From positions 1 to 64,000 of the forward strand of contig CASGAP010000012.1 in NCBI GenBank assembly GCA_949299515.1: a stretch of DNA of 64,000 nt. The letters run 5' to 3'. Under the pieces are notes generated by a model. The model ran no database searches. It was not told where the DNA came from and saw only the letters and a program-made list of their open reading frames with translations. Both the position numbers and the translations under genes were made by a program. The stretch's first letter is position 1, and each line of letters opens with the position of its first letter. The DNA comes from an uncultured Desulfovibrionaceae bacterium (GTDB taxonomy: Bacteria > Desulfobacterota > Desulfovibrionia > Desulfovibrionales > Desulfovibrionaceae). Below, piece after piece: positions 17,758 through 26,769 of this stretch.

Positions 17758-18018
17758 AATCAACGAAGACTTTATTTACCTAAAAAACATTCTGCCGTCA
17801 AGCAAAAAATGCAAAATTATTTTTTTTTGTTGTTTTTTCTTTTTTGCCGAAGTTTTCAATATGCTTTGTTTTTGAGGATAATAAAAAATATGTCTTTTAT
17901 TTTATGGTGTTATGTTGTTTTTATATATAAGTGTTTGCTGTGGTTGGGGGTTCGGATTAATAGTGCGGCATGAGCAGGGCGTGAGGGCGAACTTAGAGTT
18001 GAGCATTTTATGAAAAAA

Positions 18019-18034
18019 GGCAGCCGAAGCTGCC
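18019..18034 (-). terminator. Terminator of the CNNM/CorC gene
   Basis: On the minus strand GGCAGC-TTCG-GCTGCC is followed by six T, 30 bp after the stop codon. Confidence 0.88.
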
Positions 18035-18064
18035 CTGTTAGGAGAGTGTATAGGGATTGGGTGA

Positions 18065-19396
18065 TTAAATTATTTCCGGGTCAGGAGATAACTTGTCTTG
18101 AATTTCGCAGCGATTTTTTGTGGCTTGTATGGTTTCTATTTTGGTGCCGTCCATTTCCATAATTTCAAATTTCCAATCCTGCCATTCGAGAACATCGCCT
18201 TTTTTCGGCACATTGCCCGAAAGGTACATGAGCAGGCCGCTAAGAATTGTATAATAGCCTTTGTCTTCGTCGGGCAGGGAGGGGATCTGCAGTTTGTCTT
18301 TCAGTTCGAGAATGGGAATGGAGCCGTTTAAAATCCATGTGCAGTTGTTTTGCGGCGTTGCCCAGGATTTTTCGTCGGCATAGCCTACCTGGCCGGCAAG
18401 GACGTTCAGAATGTTGCGTACGGTGAGCATTCCCTGCAGCACGCCGTATTCGTCAATAACAAAGGAAATGTACAGTCCGCGTGTCTGGAAAATTTTCAGC
18501 AGTTCCAAAATGGTAACTTTTTCCGGAACGTAAAACGGTTCCGTGCAGTGTTCTGCCAGTATTTCGGAACTGTCTTCCTTACTGTCCATAAGGATAAGCA
18601 GGGCTTGCTTGGCATGGATCAGGCCGATGATGTTGTTGATTTCGCCGTCGCAGACCGGCAGATAGGTGCAGGTGCAGTTTTTTAAAAATTCTATATTTTC
18701 CGGTCTTGATTTGTTCAGGTCAAGAAAGGATATTTTTCTTTTGGGGATCATAATGGAAACAGCAGGCCTGTCGTCAAGGCGGAACACATTATGAATAAGT
18801 TCTTTTTGCTGTATGTTGATCATGCCGTTTTCCGAACTTTCGTTTATCATGGCCTGAATTTCTTCTTCGGTAACGGCTTGGGATTCGTCATCTTTTACTT
18901 TAAGAATTTTGAGCAGCAGACTTGTGGAACTTGTGAGCAGCAGAATAAAAGGTTTGCTGATGACGGAAAGCAGGTTCATGGGACGCGCCACAAGGCAGGC
19001 AATGCCTTCCGGATTGATTTGTCCCAGGCGTTTTGGCACTAATTCGCCTACGACAATGGAAATATAGGTAATAATGGTAACAACGCCGATTGTGGCGATA
19101 AGATGGGCGGAAGATTTGGGAAGATTGAAAAGCTGCTGAAGTTTTTCGGCCAAGGGAACCGCAAGTGCCGCTTCCCCGAAAATACCGCTGAGCAGACCGA
19201 TGGACGTAATGCCTATTTGTATTGTGGAGAGAAATTGAGTTGGGTTTTCACCCAGTTTGAGGGCTGCCTGAGCCTTTTTGTCACCTGACGATATTCGCGA
19301 CAAAAGTCGCGAGCGCCGTGCGGTTACGAGGGCGATTTCCGACATGGCGAAAATGCCGTTTAGAACAATAAGCATAATTAAAATGAAAATTTCCAT
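18065..19396 (-). CDS. CNNM/CBS-domain membrane protein (HlyC/CorC family)
   Basis: 443 residues with the standard three-part layout. An N-terminal CNNM transmembrane domain (about 1-190) opens MEIFILIMLIVLNGIFAMSE and contains QIGITSIGLLSGIFGE. A CBS pair follows (about 205-330; MIPKRKISFLDL, FVIDEYGVLQGMLT). A C-terminal CorC/HlyC domain has DEDKGYYTILSGLLMYLSG. The family is linked to magnesium and cobalt efflux or homeostasis; the older name haemolysin is misleading. It is monocistronic, with its own terminator and a good GGAG before the start. The ion is inferred from the family. Confidence 0.93.
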   Translation of the reverse strand: MEIFILIMLIVLNGIFAMSEIALVTARRSRLLSRISSGDKKAQAALKLGENPTQFLSTIQIGITSIGLLSGIFGEAALAVPLAEKLQQLFNLPKSSAHLIATIGVVTIITYISIVVGELVPKRLGQINPEGIACLVARPMNLLSVISKPFILLLTSSTSLLLKILKVKDDESQAVTEEEIQAMINESSENGMINIQQKELIHNVFRLDDRPAVSIMIPKRKISFLDLNKSRPENIEFLKNCTCTYLPVCDGEINNIIGLIHAKQALLILMDSKEDSSEILAEHCTEPFYVPEKVTILELLKIFQTRGLYISFVIDEYGVLQGMLTVRNILNVLAGQVGYADEKSWATPQNNCTWILNGSIPILELKDKLQIPSLPDEDKGYYTILSGLLMYLSGNVPKKGDVLEWQDWKFEIMEMDGTKIETIQATKNRCEIQDKLSPDPEII

Positions 19397-19497
19397 ATAG
19401 CTCCTTAAAAAACTTGATTATAGAAATTAAATAGATAAAAAATGAAAAATATGTCAAGATTGTAAAATTGATTTTACAAAGATTTTACAAAATAAAA

Positions 19498-19528
19498 AAA
19501 CTCGGCAAAAAACCATTTTACCGAGTTT
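19498..19528 (-). terminator. Terminator of tRNA-Phe copy 2
   Basis: Stem AAACTCGG/CCGAGTTT with a long T-run on the minus strand, 10 bp after the tRNA 3' end. Confidence 0.8.
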
Positions 19529-19538
19529 GAAATTTGTG

Positions 19539-19614
<76 letters not shown>

Positions 19615-19664
19615 AGCGTGAAAATGATTTATAGTGTACTTTGCTGTAAAAGGCAAGCTTTTTT

Positions 19665-20483
19665 TTATGCATTCGGCAATTTTTCTATTTCGCAGAAAAA
19701 GCGTTTTTTGCCTTTAACCGTATATTCGTAAATTGTTTTTGTATGCCACTGATTTGCTGCGGTATTGTATTTTGAAGCGTCTATTTTTTCCAAGGTAAGG
19801 AAAATAACGCTGGCGTTTTGGGTGCTGCCCTGCAGATAGGGAGCAATAAAGGGAAGCATTTTTTCATAGGGCATGAAAGCGCGGCTGACAATAAGCCGGG
19901 CACTTTTGCCCTGCATGAAATTTTCTGCCCTGTCCCTGCATACAAAGGTTTGTTCCAGGCCGAGTTTGGTGCATACCGTATTCAGAAACAGGGAACGTTT
20001 TTCCCGTGCTTCAACTAGCGTATAACAGCCCTGATTCCATAAAATTCTGAGGGGAATGCCGGGAAGTCCCGCACCTGCTCCCAAATCCCATGCCGTGAAA
20101 TCATGTTCGTTTTCATAGTATTGAAAAGCATATGTTTTTTCGTTTTGGGTAAAAAACGGAACGGATGCGGGAGCAAATTCTGCATGGGAATTTAAATATT
20201 TTGCCAGATGCAGGCTGTCGGCAATCAGTTCCGTGAGTATTTCTTCCCAGGAAGTTTTGCCTACCAGGTTCATGGACAGGTTCCATTTTTGCAGTAAAAA
20301 AAGGTATTCGTGCAGAGCGGCAAGCTGCGGCGCGGTTAGGGAAAAGCCCATGTTCAGACAGTGTTCCGCTATGGCCTGCACGGATAATTTTTGTGTTGCG
20401 CAGTGTATTTTTTTTGCTGCTGCGCTGTTTTTGCGCACTGTGTAAACAGGTTTGTACGGATTGGGTTTTTGTTTGCTGTTCAT
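19665..20483 (-). CDS. rsmG: 16S rRNA (guanine527-N7)-methyltransferase RsmG
   Basis: 272 residues. It methylates G527 of 16S rRNA with SAM. The family block LLQKWNLSMNLVGK is near residues 66-80, the SAM-binding loop WDLGAGAGLPGIPL near 135-150, and VSRAFMPYEKML near 210. An N-terminal stretch of about 30 residues before KLSVQAIAEHC is longer than in most homologues, so a later start is possible. It begins 2 bp after plsC, as the last gene of a five-gene minus-strand operon. Confidence 0.94.
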   Translation of the reverse strand: MNSKQKPNPYKPVYTVRKNSAAAKKIHCATQKLSVQAIAEHCLNMGFSLTAPQLAALHEYLFLLQKWNLSMNLVGKTSWEEILTELIADSLHLAKYLNSHAEFAPASVPFFTQNEKTYAFQYYENEHDFTAWDLGAGAGLPGIPLRILWNQGCYTLVEAREKRSLFLNTVCTKLGLEQTFVCRDRAENFMQGKSARLIVSRAFMPYEKMLPFIAPYLQGSTQNASVIFLTLEKIDASKYNTAANQWHTKTIYEYTVKGKKRFFCEIEKLPNA

Positions 20484-20485
20484 AA

Positions 20486-21247
20486 TTAAAAGCTGTTGTA
20501 GGTGCTGATGATAAAGTCCACGGTTTGCTGGTGTTCTTCTTTGGCGTTTGCGCTTGTAATTTCAATTGGCGCGCCGAAGGTTATGCGCACGGGAATATGC
20601 GGATTAATGGGGCCGAAGTCTTTTGTTACGGAGCTTGTTCCCCAGGCATTGGTTTTCAGGGCAATGGGGATTATGGGCGCATTGGCTTTCTTTGCCAGTT
20701 TGACGCCGAGGGAACTGAAATCTTCGGCTTTTACATCGGGCTTTCTTGTTCCTTGCGGAAAAATAATGATTGATTCGCCGTTCTGTAGTTTTTTCTGTCC
20801 TTCTTCAAGTACGGTGGCCAAATCCTGGCGGGGATTTGTGCGGGTAACGGCAATGGGATTTTCGGCGCGCAGAACAGGGCCGAGCAGGGGATAATTGAGC
20901 AGGGACTCTTTTACGACAAAGGTATGATTGAGCACGGGCTGAATGATCGACGGAAGGAAAAATGTTTCCAGCGTGCTCATGTGGTTGGAGACAAATACGC
21001 AGGGACGGTCGATTTTGGAAAGGTTTTCGTGACCTTTGATGATAATGTCCGCACCTACGCTTTCAATGGCTCTGCCTACAAGATAGCTGTCGTAAACCCA
21101 GCGTTCGTTGGAATATTGTCCGGCTTTGGCAACTTGGCAGGCCTGCCAGACGATTTTCAGCAGTTTTGCATAAAAAACGGGGGTGGCAAATCTGCATTTT
21201 TTGTTGCTGCTTGTGTAGTTTCTTGCATAATGGTAAATCATTTCCAT
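20486..21247 (-). CDS. plsC: 1-acyl-sn-glycerol-3-phosphate acyltransferase (PlsC-like)
   Basis: 253 residues of the PlsC/LPLAT family, which forms phosphatidic acid at the inner membrane. The catalytic block is VFVSNHMSTLETF near residue 90, an H-x4-E in place of the usual H-x4-D, and the substrate block is FPQGTRKP near 165, with Q in place of the usual E. Both are conservative changes, so activity is likely but acyl specificity may differ. It begins 11 bp after rarA and ends 2 bp before rsmG. Confidence 0.88.
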   Translation of the reverse strand: MEMIYHYARNYTSSNKKCRFATPVFYAKLLKIVWQACQVAKAGQYSNERWVYDSYLVGRAIESVGADIIIKGHENLSKIDRPCVFVSNHMSTLETFFLPSIIQPVLNHTFVVKESLLNYPLLGPVLRAENPIAVTRTNPRQDLATVLEEGQKKLQNGESIIIFPQGTRKPDVKAEDFSSLGVKLAKKANAPIIPIALKTNAWGTSSVTKDFGPINPHIPVRITFGAPIEITSANAKEEHQQTVDFIISTYNSF

Positions 21248-21258
21248 ATGTTGTTGTC

Positions 21259-22521
21259 CTATTTTTTTGTTGATCGTTTCCAGTTTGCGTAGAGAATTTT
21301 TTCTTCGCCGTTTTGTTTAGGAAAATAAAATTCTTTATTGACAGTGCCTTTCGGCAGATATTCCTGTTTAATGTATCCGCCGGGGGCGTCATGTGGGTAC
21401 AGGTAGCCTTTGCCGTAGCCCCATTCTTTCTGCAGCTTGGTGGAAGCGTTGCGCAGGTGCAGGGGGACTGGCTGCATACCATTTTTGCGTATTTCCTGGC
21501 TGACGTTGTGAAAGGCTTTATAGGTGCTGTTGCTTTTGGGGGCAAGCGCCAAATATACCACGGTCTGCGAAAGCGGTATAAAACCTTCGGGCATACCGAT
21601 AAATTCCACTGCCTGCTGACAGGCTACGGCATAGCCTAAGGCTTTGGGATCTGCAAGGCCGACATCTTCCGAAGCGGAGATTATGAGTCTGCGGCAGATA
21701 AAACGCGGATCTTCGCCCCCTTCCAAAAGGCAGGCAAGATAATATAAGGCCGCATCGGGATCGCTGCCTCGTATGGATTTAATCATGGCTGACGCCAGTT
21801 CGTAGTGGCTGTCGCCGTTTTTGTCGTGGCGGGCGATAACTTTCGGCAGGGCTTTTTGCGCCTGTTCGAGCGTACGCTTTTCCTCGGGAAGGCTGAATAC
21901 GTATTCGACGAGGTTGAACAGCGTTCTGGCATCGCCGTGGCTTGCGGCGGCCAGAAAATCAATTAAATTTTCTTCTAAAAGGATATTTTTTTGTTCACAG
22001 GCCGAAAAAGCCAGTTTTTTAAGGTTTTCATTACGTAAAGGATTAAGTTTTAAAATATGCAGTCTGGATAAAAGCTGTCTTGTAACGGAAAAAGACGGAT
22101 TTTCCGTTGTGGTGGCTATCAGCGTTATTTCGCCGCTTTCCAGTATCGGCAGAAAAAAGTCCTGCTGCGCTTTGGAAAATCTGTGCAGCTCGTCAAGAAT
22201 AAGGATATCAATTCCCTGCAGCTGTTTGCGCAGCTGCTGCAGGCCCACTTCCGGCGCGCTGAGTCTTAAAATGTGTTTGGAATGGCGGTTTGCAAGAATA
22301 AGTGCAAGAGAAGATTTGCCGCAGCCGGGAGGTCCGAAAAGGAGCAGGCTTGGCAGGCGCGGGGCGTTGAAAAGCGTCTGCAGCTGTTCGGTAAGGTGTT
22401 CCTGTCCCACATACTGCTCAAGGGTTTGCGGACGCAGTTCTTCCGGCAGGGGTTTTAGTGTTTCTTTTGCTGTTTCTTCCACCAATGAAGCCCAAGCACC
22501 ATGACCGCTGCTGTTTCCCAT
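21259..22521 (-). CDS. rarA: Replication-associated recombination protein A (RarA/MgsA)
   Basis: A 420-residue AAA+ ATPase related to the clamp loader; it acts at stalled forks. Walker A GPPGCGKSS is near residue 62, Walker B ILILDELHRF near 108, sensor 1 ATTENPSF near 136 and the arginine finger region LLSRLHILKL near 150. The C-terminal half has the RarA-specific KSIRGSDPDAALYYLA and CQQAVEFIGMPEG. With ATG 22521 it overlaps rsmE by 67 bp; GTG 22482 would shorten the overlap and keep the whole conserved region. Confidence 0.95.
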   Translation of the reverse strand: MGNSSGHGAWASLVEETAKETLKPLPEELRPQTLEQYVGQEHLTEQLQTLFNAPRLPSLLLFGPPGCGKSSLALILANRHSKHILRLSAPEVGLQQLRKQLQGIDILILDELHRFSKAQQDFFLPILESGEITLIATTTENPSFSVTRQLLSRLHILKLNPLRNENLKKLAFSACEQKNILLEENLIDFLAAASHGDARTLFNLVEYVFSLPEEKRTLEQAQKALPKVIARHDKNGDSHYELASAMIKSIRGSDPDAALYYLACLLEGGEDPRFICRRLIISASEDVGLADPKALGYAVACQQAVEFIGMPEGFIPLSQTVVYLALAPKSNSTYKAFHNVSQEIRKNGMQPVPLHLRNASTKLQKEWGYGKGYLYPHDAPGGYIKQEYLPKGTVNKEFYFPKQNGEEKILYANWKRSTKK

Positions 22522-23180
22522 CGTAAAATCCTGTCGCCGATTGTATATGTTTTAAATCCTGCGCTTATTAAAAGTTCCACTTCTTTCGGAGTGAAACCGC
22601 CTTCGGGGCCGATGACGCAGACGGTTTTTCCTTCCAGTCCCAAATCATTTTCGGATAAAAACGCGTCATGGCCGTAGTCGCTTTCCACAAGCAGCTGTTT
22701 GTAATCGTAATCTTTTGTTTTTTCTATTAGTTCCTTGACCCCGCCGGTTATGGACGCCAGTTCCGGTATGTATGGGTTGCGGCATTGTTTTGCGCCGGCA
22801 ATGAGCTGTTCCTGCCATGATTCTTTAATGTCTTTGGGCAGCGGAAACTGGCTGCGTTCCGCCTGCCAGAACCACAGGGCGGAAGCTTCGAGTTCAACGC
22901 ATTTTTCCAGCATAAAGCCGCGGCGTGCCGCTTTGCCCCAGCCAAGGGCAAGGGTTACCTGAGCTTTTTCCTGCGGATAGGTTTTTTCGGAGCAGATTTT
23001 CAGTTTTGCTTCTTTTTTGGTTGTTTCCGTTAGTTCGCACTGGGCTTCTCTGCCTTTTCCGTCAAGCAGCATGACGATGTCTCCGGTTTTAAGCCGCAGG
23101 ACTTTTGCAAGATGATGAAATTCTCCGCCTTCAAGGATAGGATTGTCCCATTTTTCCGGTTCCAAATAAAATGCGTGCAT
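22455..23180 (-). CDS. rsmE: 16S rRNA (uracil1498-N3)-methyltransferase RsmE
   Basis: 241 residues, the usual family size. It opens MHAFYLEPEKW, with the N-terminal PUA-like segment FHHLAKVLRLKTGD. The SPOUT knot at the C-terminus has VCVIGPEGGFTPKEVELL near 190 and LRWETAAVMVLG near 225, both hallmarks of RsmE. The start at 23180, one base after the upstream stop codon, is preferred over a longer form from 23288 that would add 36 unrelated residues inside the neighbour. It is second in the operon. Confidence 0.94.
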   Translation of the reverse strand: MHAFYLEPEKWDNPILEGGEFHHLAKVLRLKTGDIVMLLDGKGREAQCELTETTKKEAKLKICSEKTYPQEKAQVTLALGWGKAARRGFMLEKCVELEASALWFWQAERSQFPLPKDIKESWQEQLIAGAKQCRNPYIPELASITGGVKELIEKTKDYDYKQLLVESDYGHDAFLSENDLGLEGKTVCVIGPEGGFTPKEVELLISAGFKTYTIGDRILRWETAAVMVLGLHWWKKQQKKH

Positions 23181-23181
23181 A

Positions 23182-24915
23182 TTAAAATCCGCTGATTGAG
23201 TTTTCCGCTGTTTTTGCATGGGATTTGTGTATTCCCATGAATTCGTCGCGTATGGTAATGAGTTTGCCGTAGTTTTTTTTGATTTCAAGCCCTTTGGCCG
23301 TAAGCTGGCTTTCGGCTCTTTCTATGTAGTTTTTGCGTAGATATCTGTTATTTAAAATGGTGTCAATGGCGTACATCGTGCTTTCGATGATAGTGTCGAA
23401 ATAACGGACGCATTCAAAGCGCAGGTCTTTGCTTACTCTTACGGCTTCCGTGAGCATTTGTTCGTAGTTCAGGGTTGTATTTTTGTATTTTCTTGTGCTG
23501 ATTTCTTCCAATGCGCGGACTTTGCGCGCCTGAACGATAAAGCTGAATTTGTTTTGGTTTTCTTTGATGAGCTCCCGAAGGTCAAGATTGTCTTCTTCGT
23601 TTAGTTTGCTCAGGTATGCGTCGATAACTTTGCTTAGGTCCGCGAAAAATTCGTCGCTGTAGCCGATAATTCTTCTTTGGTGCTTTGAAAGCCAGGTGAA
23701 AAGGAATTTCAGGCGTTTGTCTTCGGTATCTGTGTTTTCGATAAGTTCCGTGCGCTTGTACAGCACTTTTCCGTAATGTTCGCCGCGGATAATGTCGTTC
23801 AGGCGGATAATAAGGTTTGTGGTGTCGCGCAGTACATTGATGTCTTTTATCGCTTCGCCCGTGACGGGGTGGACGATTTCGTGGGAAATAATGGAAAGCG
23901 CTCTGTCCTGGCGTATGTTGCCTTTGTTGAAGGCGTGCTGTTTGTAAAGCACGCGCAGAATGACGACGCGGCGCTTTTCGTCGACAAAGGCATTGTGTTC
24001 TTTGATTTCTTCGATTAAATCCGTTTGTTCTTTTTCGATGCTTACAAGAGTGACTTTTTCCACGGAGGGGTAACGGCCGTGCTGGTGGTCGTTCCATATG
24101 GTGGTTATGGTACGGTCGGACTGGCCGAGAACGCGGATAAGAAAGTTTTCGCCGGATTTGTGCAGTCTTCTGGAAAAAAGCGCGGCAGATGTTCTGCGTT
24201 CGGAAGCAATGGGAAACCCGTACAGTTCCATTAAAAACTGCATGACAAAATTTCTGTTGCGCTGATACAGTTCGTTGTTGTTCATTTGGAATTTGCCGAT
24301 GCGCAGGCCGAAGCGCTTGATTTCTCCGTCGATGTCGGAAGGGAAAGACGCAAAAACGCCGGACAGCTGATAATGTCCGTAAAAGCTTTTGCTCAGCACG
24401 TGGGCTCTGTCCATTTCCAAAAGATAGGGCAAAAGATAGGGATAGAGTTCCAAAACCGTAATGTCCTGGCGTTGGAAGCGTTTTTTGAATTCTTCGTGCA
24501 GATTGCGCGGCATTCTGGAAAGCATGGTATTGCTGTTTTTCTGTGTCACGTAGGTTTCCAGAGGACAGCAGGGGCCCTTGGCAAAAGAAAGAAATTCGGA
24601 AATGGGATGCAGGGAGTCGTATTGAAAAACTTCTTGGAAAGAAGACAGTTCCCTGTCAAGCACAAGCATGGAAAAACCCGGCAGGTTATGGTATTCGTAG
24701 CTGTCGGATTCAAAAGAGGGGAAAAGGGCACGGATATCTATAAGCGGATAGTTTTTGTTTTCAAAAAACGGTTTGAGAAGCGTTTCCCTGATATGGACAA
24801 CGTCAAGGTATTCTTTCAGTTCCGTAAGGTTTGTAATGGAAATGAAATGGAAAGAATCTGTCTGATTTTCAATGTTCCATTTGCTTTTTGAAAATGCTTC
24901 CGTATAGTGTTTCAT
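23182..24915 (-). CDS. Uncharacterised 577-residue protein heading the rsmE-rarA-plsC-rsmG operon
   Basis: I do not recognise this protein. It has 577 residues, no signal peptide, no obvious transmembrane segment, and a mixed charged composition suggesting a cytosolic, mostly helical protein. Possible landmarks are SIISHEIVHPVTGEAI (near 345) and an HE pair that is not a convincing metalloprotease HExxH. It is intact, opens the operon, and its stop is one base before the rsmE start, so it is probably translated together with that RNA methyltransferase. It may be a lineage-specific protein; no function is claimed. Confidence 0.85.
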   Translation of the reverse strand: MKHYTEAFSKSKWNIENQTDSFHFISITNLTELKEYLDVVHIRETLLKPFFENKNYPLIDIRALFPSFESDSYEYHNLPGFSMLVLDRELSSFQEVFQYDSLHPISEFLSFAKGPCCPLETYVTQKNSNTMLSRMPRNLHEEFKKRFQRQDITVLELYPYLLPYLLEMDRAHVLSKSFYGHYQLSGVFASFPSDIDGEIKRFGLRIGKFQMNNNELYQRNRNFVMQFLMELYGFPIASERRTSAALFSRRLHKSGENFLIRVLGQSDRTITTIWNDHQHGRYPSVEKVTLVSIEKEQTDLIEEIKEHNAFVDEKRRVVILRVLYKQHAFNKGNIRQDRALSIISHEIVHPVTGEAIKDINVLRDTTNLIIRLNDIIRGEHYGKVLYKRTELIENTDTEDKRLKFLFTWLSKHQRRIIGYSDEFFADLSKVIDAYLSKLNEEDNLDLRELIKENQNKFSFIVQARKVRALEEISTRKYKNTTLNYEQMLTEAVRVSKDLRFECVRYFDTIIESTMYAIDTILNNRYLRKNYIERAESQLTAKGLEIKKNYGKLITIRDEFMGIHKSHAKTAENSISGF

Positions 24916-25078
24916 AAGTGCCGTCCCTAACTGATAGGAATAATATATAACATTTTTGTAATTTTATCCAGTCAAAAGTTGTAAAAAACAGAATTTTTTT
25001 TAGGGTGTTGCCTATTGCATAAAGCCCTTGTTCCTTGTTATAACAGGCAATAACAAAACAGAAAAAAGCAGGAAGCCT

Positions 25079-26056
25079 ATGAACACCGCAGCCGACGGCA
25101 ATGGAATTGTAAATAATTTTTTGGCATTGATTGCCAGTACGTTTGAGGCGCACTCCGTGCTGCTGTTTATGCCTGAAAGCGAAAACAGCACGGCACGGCT
25201 GACGGCCTTTTTCAGCATGAGCGAACAGTCTGTCAATTCCGATGCGCAGATAGCACAAGGAAAAGGACTTGTTGGCTGGATTTTGAAAAACAGACAGCCG
25301 CTGCTTTTCCAGATTCCGGAAGACAGCCAGGCAAATCTGGGGTATTACGCCGATAACACGGAAGACAGCATACATTCGTTTATGGGAACCTATGTTGCCG
25401 GCAGCGGTGCCCTGTGCCTTGACAGCAAAAAAATAAACTTTTTTTCGGAAAATCAGCAAAAGCTTTTGGATTTGTTTGCAAAAATGATTCCGCAGCTTAT
25501 TGCTGCCGCCGACACAAGCAAACAGACCGCGGCTGTCGAACAGTATCTGCAGGTATTGGAACAGCTTGCCGATCTGAAAAAAAATTATAACGGCTGGTCG
25601 CCGTATTTGCGCAAGCTGCTGCAGATTCTTTCCGTGTCACTCGGTTTTGAATATGTTGCGTTTACTTCGCTTTCCGGCAAAAAAGACTGTTTTTACATTG
25701 ACGGCGAATTTCCCGCCGTTACCGTAAACAAAGAATTCGGTTTTTCCGGAGGACTTGCCGGCTGGGTATACAAAAACGAGGAAATGGTTCAAAACGACGG
25801 CAAAGGTTCTGCCAAGGGCATTATGCCGCTTTATGCAAAAAACGACGGACTGCCGCTTTTCCCTGCGGTTGTGTGCATTCCGATCAGGGTGGAAAAAAGC
25901 GTGGCCGCCGTGCTTTGTCTTGCTTCTGCAAGTCCCAAGGATTTTGACGGTAATTTTAAAATAATCACCAGGGTAATCAGTGAAGATTTGGCGCAGTTTC
26001 TGGAAATTGTTGCCCTGCGGTACCGCGTGCATAAAATCGGCGCAAAAAATGCATAG
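25079..26056 (+). CDS. Protein with two GAF-like domains and no output domain
   Basis: 325 residues in two similar halves. Each half has the GAF pattern: GKGLVGWILKNRQPLLF near 63-80 in the first, and GFSGGLAGWVYKNEEMVQND near 220-240 followed by PLFPAVVCIPIRVEKSVAAVLCLAS in the second. GAF domains bind small ligands such as cyclic nucleotides or haem. No kinase, GGDEF, HTH or other output domain follows, so it may act through a partner. ATG 25079 has AGGAAG upstream. It is convergent with, and directly abuts, the next gene on the minus strand. Confidence 0.75.
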   Translation: MNTAADGNGIVNNFLALIASTFEAHSVLLFMPESENSTARLTAFFSMSEQSVNSDAQIAQGKGLVGWILKNRQPLLFQIPEDSQANLGYYADNTEDSIHSFMGTYVAGSGALCLDSKKINFFSENQQKLLDLFAKMIPQLIAAADTSKQTAAVEQYLQVLEQLADLKKNYNGWSPYLRKLLQILSVSLGFEYVAFTSLSGKKDCFYIDGEFPAVTVNKEFGFSGGLAGWVYKNEEMVQNDGKGSAKGIMPLYAKNDGLPLFPAVVCIPIRVEKSVAAVLCLASASPKDFDGNFKIITRVISEDLAQFLEIVALRYRVHKIGAKNA

Positions 26057-26563
26057 TTACAGCTGGCGCATTACCAAATTAATAAAATCGGTAACATAAG
26101 GATTTTTTGTTGCGTATAAATACAGGCCTGCGGCAACAAAAAAAACGAAAATAAAGACCGATTCGGAAAACCTGTTGGTTCGCACAAGTTTAAACGCGAT
26201 TTTTTTATCGGTGTCCAGAAAAAGCGGTACGCCTTTTATGGTCAGCATATCCAGGAAAATATGCGAAAAAATTCCCAGGAAAAAAGCCGCGATATATTCT
26301 TTGTACTGCAGAAGCCAAGGCAGATTTCGGGATAGAAACGGATAGGCCGCATAATGGAGCAAAGCCAGCGCCAGGGCATACCATACCCAGGCGTGGCTGT
26401 GCCTTCTGTGAATTTTGTTGAAGTCTGCTCCCAGTTTGGTAAGGAAAAAATCTATGCTGTCGGGAACGGTGGAGCCTAAATAAGCCGCGCCTATTCCGAT
26501 GAAATCAAATTTGCATACAGCGGCCATGCCGACAGCAAAGATTCTGTGCGAAAACCATTTCAT
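26057..26563 (-). CDS. YdjM/DUF457-type membrane-bound metal-dependent hydrolase
   Basis: 168 residues with about four hydrophobic segments. The motif set is that of the YdjM family: MKWFSHRIFAVG at the start, GSTVPDSIDFF near 31, HRRHSHAWVWY near 52, and GIFSHIFLDMLTIKG near 98. The conserved histidines and aspartates suggest a metal site at the inner membrane. The family is widespread, and substrates are mostly unknown. It lies 1 bp downstream of a small membrane-protein gene. Confidence 0.85.
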   Translation of the reverse strand: MKWFSHRIFAVGMAAVCKFDFIGIGAAYLGSTVPDSIDFFLTKLGADFNKIHRRHSHAWVWYALALALLHYAAYPFLSRNLPWLLQYKEYIAAFFLGIFSHIFLDMLTIKGVPLFLDTDKKIAFKLVRTNRFSESVFIFVFFVAAGLYLYATKNPYVTDFINLVMRQL

Positions 26564-26564
26564 G

Positions 26565-26756
26565 CTATACTTGTGAACGCAGATACGCTACCGTAAAGCT
26601 TGCGAGCAAAGACATGATAAACCAAAAAACAAGCGCTTTTCCCGTGGTGGGATTTTTCATAAAAAATCCGGTATAACGCGGCACAATAAGACTGCATAGC
26701 GCTAAAAATGTGCTGGAAATCCCTAAAATAATGAAAAAAAGCATTAATTTTTCCAT
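26565..26756 (-). CDS. Small membrane protein (63 residues)
   Basis: 63 residues with two predicted membrane spans (about 5-25 and 41-59) joined by a short basic loop containing MKNPTTGK. No family recognised. It lies between the Crp/Fnr regulator and the YdjM-type gene with gaps of 13 and 1 bp, so it is probably in the same transcript; the tight spacing and clean hydrophobic pattern support a real gene. Confidence 0.65.
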   Translation of the reverse strand: MEKLMLFFIILGISSTFLALCSLIVPRYTGFFMKNPTTGKALVFWFIMSLLASFTVAYLRSQV

Positions 26757-26769
26757 GTGATACCCCTCA

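Noticed and set aside
17752-17973. 73-residue plus-strand frame after the tRNA genes
   Set aside because: Low-complexity, starts inside a tRNA gene on the other strand, no ribosome binding site.
20113-20565. 150-residue minus-strand frame overlapping rsmG and plsC
   Set aside because: Out of frame with two well-supported genes; no conserved motif.
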